A DNA stretch of 64,000 bases from CAIYRG01 sp964446945 (lineage in GTDB: Bacteria; Pseudomonadota; Alphaproteobacteria; Micropepsales; Micropepsaceae): NCBI GenBank assembly GCA_964446945.1, contig CAYUQO010000001.1:372001-436000 (forward strand), given 5' to 3'. A model generated the notes under the pieces. It saw only the letters and a list, made by a program, of their open reading frames with translations. It had not been told where the DNA came from and ran no database searches. A program made the translations under genes and the position numbers. Positions 27,986 through 35,399 of the stretch are shown here, one piece after another; position 1 is the stretch's first letter; every line of letters starts with the position of its first letter.

Positions 27986-29425
27986 CTATGCGTGGCCGGG
28001 GTGTCCCAGGACCTTGCGCAGGAATTCGACTTCCTGCTGGAAAACCGGATCGCTTTTGCACAATTCCTCGATCCTGCGGCAGGCGTGCAGCACCGTTGTG
28101 TGGTCGCGTCCGCCAAATCGCCGGCCGATATCGGGCAGCGAACGGGACGTCAGTTCGCGCGCCAGGAACATCGCCACCTGCCGTGGCCGTGCCACGCTGC
28201 GTGCCCGCCGCGACGAGTGCAATTCGCGCAGCTCGAGCTTGTAGTATTCGGCAGTCTTGCGCTGAATCTCCTCAATCGTGGTGCGCCGCTCCGATGCCGC
28301 GCTTCGGCTCCCGATGGCCTCTTCGGCGATTTCCGGCGTGACGGCTTTGCCGGTCAGGTCGGCGTAAGTCGCGAGCTTGAGCAGCACGCCCAGGAGTTCG
28401 CGCGGCGCCGCGTTCACCTCGCCGGCAAGATGCTGGAGCACGCTGTCCGGCAGCCTAGCGCGGGGCAGCTTGCGTTCGATTTCGGCCGACTTGCCGCGCA
28501 AAATCGCCAGTCGCGTCGGCACATCGGGCTTGTCGATCGCGATCACAACTGCGCCCTTCAGCCGCGAGCGCACATCTTCGGTCAGTCCGTCGAGGCTCGC
28601 AGGCGGACGATCTGCCGCAATAACGACTTTGCGCTTTAGCTCGGTGAAGGCGTTCACCGTGTGCAGCAGTTCGCTCACCGTCGTGCGCCCGCAAATATGC
28701 TGAAGATCGTCGATCAGAAGGATGTCCGCCGCGCGCAGTTCTTCCTTGAAGGCCAGCGTCTCCTGGTTGCGCAGTGCCGCCAGAAAGCGGCGCATGAAAT
28801 CTTCGGCGCGCAGAAACAATACGCGCGACCTGTGCCGCTCCCGCACTTCCAGCGCAATGGCATTCAAGAGATGCGTTTTGCCGTAACCGAAGCCGCCATG
28901 GACGAACAGCAGTCCGAAATTGCTGTCGCCGTTCTCGGCGATCCGTTGGGCCGCCTTGCAGGCAAACTCGTTGCACTGACCGACCACGAAACTGGCAAAG
29001 CTTTGCGCCGGATCCGGAACCCGGTCCCAGATGCCCTGGAGCGAAGCACCGGGCGGTTTGGCCGGGCCGGCATAGTCGTTCCGGGACGGGAGATGCACAG
29101 GAGCAACCGAAACCGCCGGCGCGCGGGTGGTCAGGGACCGGCCGTCGCTTGCCGCAATGACAATCTCCACGGCGCACGCGTTCGACAGCACGGCCGAGAA
29201 GGCCTTTTCAATCCGTTCGCCGTGATGAGACGCGGTATAGTCGCGCACCAGCCTGCTCGGCGATGAGAGCCGCACCGTGCCATCGGCTGCGGCAATCATG
29301 GACAGCGGCGCGATCCAGGTGTCGAACACCCCCTGACCAAGTTCGAGCCGCAACCGGTCCCTGACCGCGATCCATGCATCGGCCCATGATGGCTCCGGCG
29401 CATGCTGCTGTACCGACATTCCCAT
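27986..29425 (-). CDS. dnaA: Chromosomal replication initiator DnaA
   Basis: AAA+ initiator that binds DnaA boxes and opens oriC. It has the N-terminal domain I (WADAWIAVRDRLRLELGQGVFDTWI), an AAA+ core with Walker A GGFGYGKTH and Walker B ILLIDDLQHI, the arginine-rich sensor region and the domain IV helix-turn-helix with the family signature FGGRDHTTVLHA. Starts at ATG 29425 or 29419 are both possible (479 or 477 aa); GGAGGGG lies upstream, and a TTG at 29434 is also in frame. Confidence 0.98.
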   Translation of the reverse strand: MGMSVQQHAPEPSWADAWIAVRDRLRLELGQGVFDTWIAPLSMIAAADGTVRLSSPSRLVRDYTASHHGERIEKAFSAVLSNACAVEIVIAASDGRSLTTRAPAVSVAPVHLPSRNDYAGPAKPPGASLQGIWDRVPDPAQSFASFVVGQCNEFACKAAQRIAENGDSNFGLLFVHGGFGYGKTHLLNAIALEVRERHRSRVLFLRAEDFMRRFLAALRNQETLAFKEELRAADILLIDDLQHICGRTTVSELLHTVNAFTELKRKVVIAADRPPASLDGLTEDVRSRLKGAVVIAIDKPDVPTRLAILRGKSAEIERKLPRARLPDSVLQHLAGEVNAAPRELLGVLLKLATYADLTGKAVTPEIAEEAIGSRSAASERRTTIEEIQRKTAEYYKLELRELHSSRRARSVARPRQVAMFLARELTSRSLPDIGRRFGGRDHTTVLHACRRIEELCKSDPVFQQEVEFLRKVLGHPGHA

Positions 29426-29488
29426 AATTCCCAACGCCCCTCCGGAATTCTCCGGCTCCCTGATCTATTGTGCGAAATCCTGACGCGG

Positions 29489-29959
29489 TTAACTCTGAAC
29501 CCAAGGCAGTCCGGAAGCCTTCCAGCCGCCGCCGCTCCCCCGATGGCGGTCGTGGTCCAAACCTCCTTCGAACCCGTCCGCAATATTGAAACATGGTCCA
29601 TAACCGGCTTTGGTCAGCGCGATTGCCGCTGCTCGCGAACGCGCGCCGGAACGGCAAAGAAAAAACAGCGCTGCGCCGGGCCGATAGGAGGTCTGCTTCA
29701 GCCCCTCCGTCACCTGCTCGACGAATTCTGGATTGGGCGCGGAAGGGAAGTGCTGCCATTCGCAGAACAGCGCTTCACGCCCGAGTTCAGACAAATCGGG
29801 GACTCCGACGAAATTCCATTCGGCAATCGTTCGGACGTCGATGAGTTGGGCGGAGCCGTCACTGGACATGCGCTTCCAACTTTCCTGGGGCGAAAGATCG
29901 CCGGCATATCCGGCTTCCGAAGAAACCGCTTCGCTCCGCTGCCGCCCCGTCATCACCAT
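29489..29959 (-). CDS. Rhodanese-like sulfurtransferase
   Basis: 156 residues, single rhodanese domain: QLIDVRTIAEWNFVGVPDL at about 38-56 and the active-site loop FLCRSGARSRAAA with the catalytic Cys intact. A six-residue CRSGARS loop fits sulfur-type rather than phosphatase-type rhodaneses. It lies between rpsT and dnaA, 63 bases upstream of dnaA on the same strand, so dnaA may be partly transcribed from its promoter. Confidence 0.9.
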   Translation of the reverse strand: MVMTGRQRSEAVSSEAGYAGDLSPQESWKRMSSDGSAQLIDVRTIAEWNFVGVPDLSELGREALFCEWQHFPSAPNPEFVEQVTEGLKQTSYRPGAALFFLCRSGARSRAAAIALTKAGYGPCFNIADGFEGGLDHDRHRGSGGGWKASGLPWVQS

Positions 29960-30431
29960 TCCTCGTCAAAGGCAAAAGCCGCCCGTGGGCGCCAAAGCAC
30001 CCCAAAGTAAACATCTGTAGCTGGATTGGAGTTTTACTTAACGGTTACTTGTTACGGGACCGTAATAGCCGTCGTATGTTGAGCAATTGCCCGTGCTGAC
30101 TGCCATCGCGTATCGGATCATGTTTGTCGCCCCGCCGTTGGAAGCCAATCTATACGCACGCGCTTTGACGGTGCAAGTGCCAAAATTTTTCCCTCAAGGG
30201 CTTGCATGCGGTTTCGGCAAAAGTGTGAAAACACGCGGAAATACCGGCACTTGCCGTATACGGATGGTGCCTGTGGGAGTGTACGGATTTTTGGACGCGT
30301 GGGGATTCAGGGGCTTAGACGGTGAAACCGGAACCGGGGAACCGGAAATCCGAAACATCCGTGACACTTTGATGAACTTCACTCAGTTTACTGACAAACC
30401 GAAATGTTCCCGCTTTATTCGCGTGTGACAG

Positions 30432-30440
30432 TTTTGCACA
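30432..30440 (+). promoter_or_regulatory. DnaA-box match (TTWTNCACA)
   Basis: TTTTGCACA fits the relaxed DnaA-box consensus TTWTNCACA and lies in the gene-free stretch between rpsT and the rhodanese gene upstream of dnaA. A single nonamer can occur by chance. Confidence 0.35.
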
Positions 30441-30552
30441 CAGGAAAGATTCGCGTGATCGGGAACGGAGGTGGCTCCCCCGCAATGTCCGCGCTGAAGA
30501 TGCTCGTGGATCGCGCTTTAAACGCGGCCGGATTGAAGGAACTGACGGTGCG

Positions 30553-30570
30553 GCCCGGGCACGGCCGGGC
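30553..30570 (-). terminator. GC hairpin after rpsT
   Basis: GCCCGG, six-base loop, CCGGGC, 10 bases past the rpsT stop on the - strand. No U-run follows, so termination is likely only partial or factor-assisted. Confidence 0.4.
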
Positions 30571-30579
30571 ACCCGCGGA

Positions 30580-30846
30580 TCAGGGTTTGAGCTTCTTCAG
30601 CCGTGCGGCGAGGCGTGAAACTTTTCGCGCGCCGGTATTCTTGTGGATAACCCCTTTGGTCACGCCGCGCATGATCTGCGGCTCGGCAACCTTAAGCGCC
30701 GCGGCAGCAGCTTCGCGGTTCCCCGCCGACAACGCCTCTTCAACCTTGCGCACGGCGGTCCGAATTTGGCTTTTCCGGTTCTTGTTGATGGCGGTCCGCC
30801 TGCTGGTCTTGCGAACGCGCTTTTCGGCCGAAACATGGCTGGGCAT
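30580..30846 (-). CDS. rpsT: 30S ribosomal protein S20
   Basis: Small basic protein binding 16S rRNA. The 88 residues start MPSHVSAEKRVRKTSRRTA and contain the conserved GVIHKNTGARKVSRL near the C terminus. The ATG at 30846 matches the family start; a longer frame from 30888 adds 14 residues unlike S20. rpsT beside dnaA and enoyl-CoA hydratase is a recurrent alphaproteobacterial arrangement. Confidence 0.96.
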   Translation of the reverse strand: MPSHVSAEKRVRKTSRRTAINKNRKSQIRTAVRKVEEALSAGNREAAAAALKVAEPQIMRGVTKGVIHKNTGARKVSRLAARLKKLKP

Positions 30847-30930
30847 GGCTGAACTCTGGGTTGGAAGGCTAAGATCGCGCGGAGCCATAAATGAATTCGG
30901 CTCCGGCGTCCAGCGAACAGCGGGAGAAGC

Positions 30931-31710
30931 CTAGTCGCGGTCGAACAGGGGTTTGCGCTTTTCGACGAACGCCGCCATGCCTTCCTTCTGCTCGGCCGTC
31001 GCAAAGAGAGCGTGAAACAGCCGCCGCTCAAACCGGATTCCCTGCGACAGTGTCGTTTCCGAGGCCGCATTGATGCTTTCTTTTACCATCAGAAGCGCGG
31101 GCAGGGCCTGGCTGGCGATCCGGTCGGCGCTCGCCTTTGCTTCCTGCCCAAGCTGCGCCACAGGCACCACGCGCGCCACGAGGCCGGAGCGCTCGGCTTC
31201 CGCTGCATCCATCATCCGCCCCGTAAGGCACATCTCCATCGCCTTGGCCTTGCCGATGGCGCGCGTCAGCCTTTGGGTTCCGCCAGCGCCCGGGCCGATT
31301 CCCAGATTGATTTCCGGCTGACCGAATTTCGCGTTGTCCGCCGCGATGATGAAGTCGCACATCATCGCCAGCTCGCATCCGCCGCCGAGCGCAAATCCCG
31401 CAACGGCCGCGATGACCGGCTTGCGGGCGCTGGAAACCCGTTCCCAATTCCGCGTCACAAAATCTTCGCGATAGACCTCGGAGAAGCTCTTATGCGCCAT
31501 TTCCTTGATATCGGCGCCCGCCGCAAAGGCCTTTTCCGATCCGGTGATGATCATGCAGCGCAATCGGCTGTCGGCCTCGTACCCGTCCACAGCGTTCGAA
31601 ACTTCGTCCATCAATTCTGAATTCAGCGCGTTCAGCGCATTCGGACGGTTCAGCGTGATGGTAACAACCGCGCCTTCGGTCTTGACCAGAATGTTCCGGT
31701 ATTCCGTCAT
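30931..31710 (-). CDS. Enoyl-CoA hydratase
   Basis: 259 residues of the crotonase superfamily. The oxyanion-hole segments are AFAAGADIKEM and AGFALGGGCELAMMCD, and the two catalytic glutamates expected of true hydratases are present (GGGCELA and FGQPEINLGI). It would hydrate trans-2-enoyl-CoA in beta-oxidation or acid catabolism. It is the first gene of the - strand run leading to rpsT and diverges from the secreted protein gene at 31850. Confidence 0.93.
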   Translation of the reverse strand: MTEYRNILVKTEGAVVTITLNRPNALNALNSELMDEVSNAVDGYEADSRLRCMIITGSEKAFAAGADIKEMAHKSFSEVYREDFVTRNWERVSSARKPVIAAVAGFALGGGCELAMMCDFIIAADNAKFGQPEINLGIGPGAGGTQRLTRAIGKAKAMEMCLTGRMMDAAEAERSGLVARVVPVAQLGQEAKASADRIASQALPALLMVKESINAASETTLSQGIRFERRLFHALFATAEQKEGMAAFVEKRKPLFDRD

Positions 31711-31849
31711 GATTTCGCATCTCCGCAGCGATCCGCATGTCCGTAACAGATACTATGCCGCTACGCCCATGGTGTAGCCTCCACGCCATTGGGCGGCCGC
31801 GGGTGGCTGAATACTTCCGGGGGACCTGAGTTTTGTCTAAAAACAGAGC

Positions 31850-32719
31850 ATGAATTTCCGGCTCTGCATTTTCGCCGCATTACCGTTGCTGGTTGCGCCG
31901 GTCGCGCACGGCGCTGCACCCACTATTCCGGATTTTTCCGGGGTCTGGGGGCGCACCTCGGTCGATTATGAGCCTCCACCGTCCGGACCCGGGCCGGTGA
32001 TGAACAAGACCCGCACCTTTTATATGCGCATCGGCGACGACACCAATCCCATTCTGAGACCCTTCGCAGCCGAAAAAGTCCGCGAGGCCGCAGCGGTTTC
32101 GCGGACAGGCGTGAATTTTCCCACTCCGTCGAATCAATGCACGCCGTGGTCGGCGCCTTACGCATGGCGGGCGCTGGAAATGCAGATGCTGCAGCAGAAG
32201 GATCAAGTGATCATTGTGTATGTCGGCGATCAGCAGATTCGCCACATCCGGCTCAACAGCCGCCATCCCGTGCGCGTTGTCCCAACCTATATGGGCGATT
32301 CTGTCGGGCGCTATGAGGGCGATACTCTGGTAATCGACACCGTCGGCATCAAGCCGGGGCCGCATGCGATGATCGACAATTACGGTACGCCGTTCAGCGA
32401 AAGGCTGCATCTCGTCGAACGCATTCGCCTCATCAACGGGCAGGTGGCCAACCGCGCCGCCGAACAGGCCGAACGCGACAGCGGCCGTGTCGAAGTCGAA
32501 ATGGGCGGCGCCAGTATCGATCCCGGTTATCAGGGGCCGGGACTGCAGATTGTGTTCAGTGTCGATGATCCTGCGGTATTTACCACGCCGTGGTCGGCAC
32601 AGGTCACATACCGCCGATCCGCGGGTCCGTGGGAAGAGCGCGTTTGCGCCGACAATCCTCATAACTATAGCACCGGCGCCGATGTGCCCGTGCCGCAAGC
32701 GGCCACTCCCGATTTCTGA
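31850..32719 (+). CDS. Secreted protein of unknown function, paralogue of the 46031 gene
   Basis: 289 residues with a Sec signal peptide (cleavage after HG-A near residue 21). The mature protein starts PDFSGVWGRTS and carries PSNQC, RHIRLNSRHP, GDSVGRYEGDTLVIDTVGIK and YGTPFSERLH, followed by DPGYQGPGLQ and TYRRSAGPWEERVCADN. The same blocks in the same order occur at 46031-46945. Related proteins with a YEGDTLV/WEGDTLV block are widespread and uncharacterised in Acidobacteria and alphaproteobacteria. The stop shares one base with the CoA-transferase start (TGATG), so the two are translationally linked. Confidence 0.85.
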   Translation: MNFRLCIFAALPLLVAPVAHGAAPTIPDFSGVWGRTSVDYEPPPSGPGPVMNKTRTFYMRIGDDTNPILRPFAAEKVREAAAVSRTGVNFPTPSNQCTPWSAPYAWRALEMQMLQQKDQVIIVYVGDQQIRHIRLNSRHPVRVVPTYMGDSVGRYEGDTLVIDTVGIKPGPHAMIDNYGTPFSERLHLVERIRLINGQVANRAAEQAERDSGRVEVEMGGASIDPGYQGPGLQIVFSVDDPAVFTTPWSAQVTYRRSAGPWEERVCADNPHNYSTGADVPVPQAATPDF

Positions 32720-33948
32720 TGGCGGGAGCACATTCAGACTCGCCGCCGATACATTTCTCGCCCCAAGCTGCCGGGCCACTGAACGGCGTGAAGGTGCTCG
32801 ATCTCTCCCGGTTGGTCGCCGGCAATATGTTATCGCTGCAACTTGCCGACTTCGGCGCCGACGTCACCAAAGTCGAACCACCGGAAGGTGACTCTCTGCG
32901 CGCCTGGCGCGATGGCGGTGAGGCCCTGTTCTGGAAAACCTACAGCCGGAACAAACGCTCGATCGTGCTCAATCTGCGGCAGGAGAAGGCACGCGCCGCG
33001 CTGTGGCGGCTGATCGCAGAAGCTGACGTCTTCATCGAGAACTATCGTCCGGGCACGCTGGAGAAGATGGGCTTTGGCCCCGATCTCCTGTTGGCCCGCA
33101 ATCCGCGGCTGGTCGTGCTGCGTGTTTCCGGTTATGGGCAGACGGGTCCTTACGCGCAGCTGCCGGGCTTCGGCACTCTGGTCGAAGCGATGAGCGGGCT
33201 CGCAGCCCGAAGCGGCTTTCCGGATCGCGAGCCTCTGCTGCCGCCGCTGGCTCTGGCCGATATGATTGCCGGGCTCTCCGGCGCGATGGCGGCCGTCACG
33301 GCGTTGTTCGCGCGCGAACATGGCGCGGGCGGGCAGGTGATCGATCTCTCGCTGCTCGAACCGCTGGTGTCGATCCTCGGACCTGAAGCTGCGATTTACC
33401 GGCGCACAGGGCAGGTGCGGCAGCGTTCCGGCAACGGCATCAGCATTTCCGCGCCGCGAAATATCTACCGTTGTGCGGACGGCAAATACGCGGCGCTGTC
33501 CGGCTCAACCGCCGCGACCGCGCGGCGGATTTTCGAAACCGTCGGCCGCGCCGACATGGTCAATGATCCGCGCTTTGCCAGCAACGACGCGCGCGTGAAG
33601 AACCGTGCTGTGATCGATGAGATCATCGGCGGCTGGTTCGCCACGCGCAATCGCGCCGAGGCCCTTGCTGAAATGCAGGCCGCCGGCGTGACGGCCGGGC
33701 CGGTCTATGATGTGGCCGATGGCCTGGCCGATCCGCACTTCCGGGCCCGCGCGGTTTTCGTCGACGTGGAAGATCCCGAACTTGGAGCCATTCCCATGCC
33801 CAACATCGTGCCCCGTCTTTCCGCGACGCCGGGCGTATGGCGCCGGCCCGCGCCTGCGCTCGGCGAGCACACGAATGAAGTGCTTGGCGAGGCCGGGTTC
33901 ACCGCGGATGAGATCGCCGCACTGCGCAAGGAAGGTGCCTGCGCATGA
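32719..33948 (+). CDS. CaiB/BaiF family CoA-transferase
   Basis: 409 residues of the class III CoA-transferase family, which moves CoA between carboxylic acids through a mixed anhydride on an aspartate. Motifs: GVKVLDLSRLVAGN, QLADFGADVTKVEPPEGD, NLRQEKARAALWRLIAEADVFIENYRPGTLEKMG (given in pieces by the family), and GFGTLVEAMSG. It follows the secreted protein by one-base overlap and overlaps the AtoE-type transporter by four bases, so it probably activates an organic acid imported by that transporter. Confidence 0.93.
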   Translation: MAGAHSDSPPIHFSPQAAGPLNGVKVLDLSRLVAGNMLSLQLADFGADVTKVEPPEGDSLRAWRDGGEALFWKTYSRNKRSIVLNLRQEKARAALWRLIAEADVFIENYRPGTLEKMGFGPDLLLARNPRLVVLRVSGYGQTGPYAQLPGFGTLVEAMSGLAARSGFPDREPLLPPLALADMIAGLSGAMAAVTALFAREHGAGGQVIDLSLLEPLVSILGPEAAIYRRTGQVRQRSGNGISISAPRNIYRCADGKYAALSGSTAATARRIFETVGRADMVNDPRFASNDARVKNRAVIDEIIGGWFATRNRAEALAEMQAAGVTAGPVYDVADGLADPHFRARAVFVDVEDPELGAIPMPNIVPRLSATPGVWRRPAPALGEHTNEVLGEAGFTADEIAALRKEGACA

Positions 33949-35303
33949 GCATGGAAACAGCAGCCGCAGATCAAACCCGGCGCAGCTTTGCCGCCATCTC
34001 GATCGATGTTTTCGAACGCTATATGCCCGATCCATTCATTCTGGCGATCGGGCTTGCCGTGCTGGTGGTCGCCGCCGCGGCCGCTGTCGCGCCGCACGGC
34101 ACGTGGCCGGTAATTCTGACGTCCTGGTATACCGGCATGTTCGGGATTCTCGGATTCGCCTTCCAGATGATCCTGATCCTCGTCACCGGTCATGCGCTGG
34201 CTTATTCGCCGCCCTGTATGCGCGGCCTGAAATGGCTGGTCGCGAAAGTGCACACGGCCAATCAGGCGGTGGTGCTGACTTTCCTGACCGCCGCAGCGGC
34301 ATCCTGGATCAGTTGGGGATTTGGGCTGGTCATTGCCGCCGTGCTGGCGCGCGAAGTCGCAAAGCAGGTGCGGGTGGATTTCGCCTGGCTCGTCGCGTCG
34401 GCCTATTCGGGATTCGTGATCTATGCCAGCGGATTGTCTGCCTCGATTCCGGTGTCGCAAGCCTCGCACGGAAACGCGCTGAATATTGTCGAGAAAGTCA
34501 CCGGCCATATCGTGCCATTCGGGCAGTCGGTGTTTGCGCCGTTCAATCTTGTGCCGATGCTGGTGATCCTGGCGGTGATGCCATTTGTGCTGTTGTGGGT
34601 GCGTCCGCGCGGCGCCGAAGTGCAGGTGTTTGTCCCGCCTCCGGAGACGCCGGAAGCGCACGCCGCACCTGCCGCCGATTGTCTGGCGCGCAAACTGGAG
34701 CAATCCCCTCTCGGCACGCTGTTTCTCGTGCTCGCGGGGCTCGGCTACGCCGGTGTGGCACTCTCAGAAGGCAAGCTCGATTTCGATATCAACTTCATCA
34801 TCTTCGTATTCCTGACGGCAGGCCTGGCCGCACATCGCACGCCGATGGCCTATGCTGCCGCGGTGAAGAACGCGGCGAAACAGACCGGGCCGCTGATGCT
34901 GCAATTTCCGGTTTATGGCGGCATCATGGGCGTAATGACGGCGACCGGATTGGCGGAGCAGATTTCCCGCGGGATCGAGGGATTTGCGACCGCCCACACG
35001 CTGCCGCTCTTCAGTTTCATTTCTTCAATTTTCATTTCCATGATCGTGCCGTCGGGCGGAGGACACTGGGCGGTTCAGGGGCCGTTCACCATCCCCGCGG
35101 CAGTGGCGCTGAACGCTTCCATACCCGCCACCACCATGGCGGTGGCGATGGGGGAGGAAGTTGCCAACATGCTTCAGCCGTTCTGGGCATTGCCGGTGGT
35201 GGCGATTGCCGGCATTGGCATTCAGCGCGTGCTGGGGCTGACGGTCCTGACCTTTATCGTCAGCACGCTAATCTTCGCCGCCGCACTGTTGTTACTGATA
35301 TAA
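33945..35303 (+). CDS. Short-chain fatty acid transporter, AtoE family
   Basis: 452 residues, about 11-12 hydrophobic segments. MPDPFILAIGLAVLVV near the N terminus and the PSGGGHWAVQGPFTIPAA block are typical of the AtoE/short-chain fatty acid transporter family. The start overlaps the CoA-transferase stop (ATGA), coupling uptake to CoA activation. A palindrome at 35307-35378 follows the stop. Confidence 0.9.
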   Translation: MSMETAAADQTRRSFAAISIDVFERYMPDPFILAIGLAVLVVAAAAAVAPHGTWPVILTSWYTGMFGILGFAFQMILILVTGHALAYSPPCMRGLKWLVAKVHTANQAVVLTFLTAAAASWISWGFGLVIAAVLAREVAKQVRVDFAWLVASAYSGFVIYASGLSASIPVSQASHGNALNIVEKVTGHIVPFGQSVFAPFNLVPMLVILAVMPFVLLWVRPRGAEVQVFVPPPETPEAHAAPAADCLARKLEQSPLGTLFLVLAGLGYAGVALSEGKLDFDINFIIFVFLTAGLAAHRTPMAYAAAVKNAAKQTGPLMLQFPVYGGIMGVMTATGLAEQISRGIEGFATAHTLPLFSFISSIFISMIVPSGGGHWAVQGPFTIPAAVALNASIPATTMAVAMGEEVANMLQPFWALPVVAIAGIGIQRVLGLTVLTFIVSTLIFAAALLLLI

Positions 35304-35306
35304 ATT

Positions 35307-35378
35307 CCACCCTCCCCTTGAGGGAGGGTCGAACCGCGACGAAGTGCGCAGCACGAAGGCGCGTTCGGGGTGGGGAGG
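35307..35378 (+). repeat. Half-element related to the 43046 cloverleaf repeat
   Basis: Starts with a perfect hairpin ACCCTCCC-CTTGA-GGGAGGGT (35309-35329), continues GTCGAA, then a GC-rich middle with TGCGCAGCACG and ends TTCGGGGTGGGGAGG. The order CCTCCCC-TTG-GGGAGG-TCGAA ... TTCGGGGTGGGG matches the left half of the 43046 element. It sits between the AtoE-type gene and the TRAP binding protein gene, whose own ribosome site (GGGAGGG, 35387-35393) lies just outside. Confidence 0.7.
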
Positions 35379-35399
35379 TTTCTTTCGGGAGGGTTTCAC

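Larger units (their letters stand above)
29960..30579. other. 620-bp gene-free region upstream of rhodanese-dnaA, possible origin or regulatory region
   Basis: I see no convincing gene here. It holds a DnaA-box match TTTTGCACA at 30432-30440, an 8-of-9 match on the other strand at 30224-30232, a TTAC-N7-TTAC repeat in TTACTTAACGGTTAC near 30035, two TACGGAT direct repeats (near 30258 and 30281) and clustered AACCGGAA repeats (30326-30348). A perfect DnaA box TTATCCACA (- strand, 30642-30650) lies just inside rpsT. It could be an origin or the dnaA control region. Confidence 0.45.

Noticed and set aside
27434..28639. A 401-codon + strand frame opposite dnaN and dnaA
   Set aside because: Crosses two essential genes in antisense, with no motif.
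30087..30428. A 113-codon frame in the gap between the rhodanese and rpsT genes
   Set aside because: No ribosome site, no recognisable motif, and it contains the candidate DnaA-box region and direct repeats; more likely non-coding.
30642..30650. Perfect DnaA box TTATCCACA inside rpsT taken as proof of an origin
   Set aside because: It encodes the conserved VIHK of S20 (GTT ATC CAC AAG), so the match can arise from the protein sequence alone; used only as supporting evidence.
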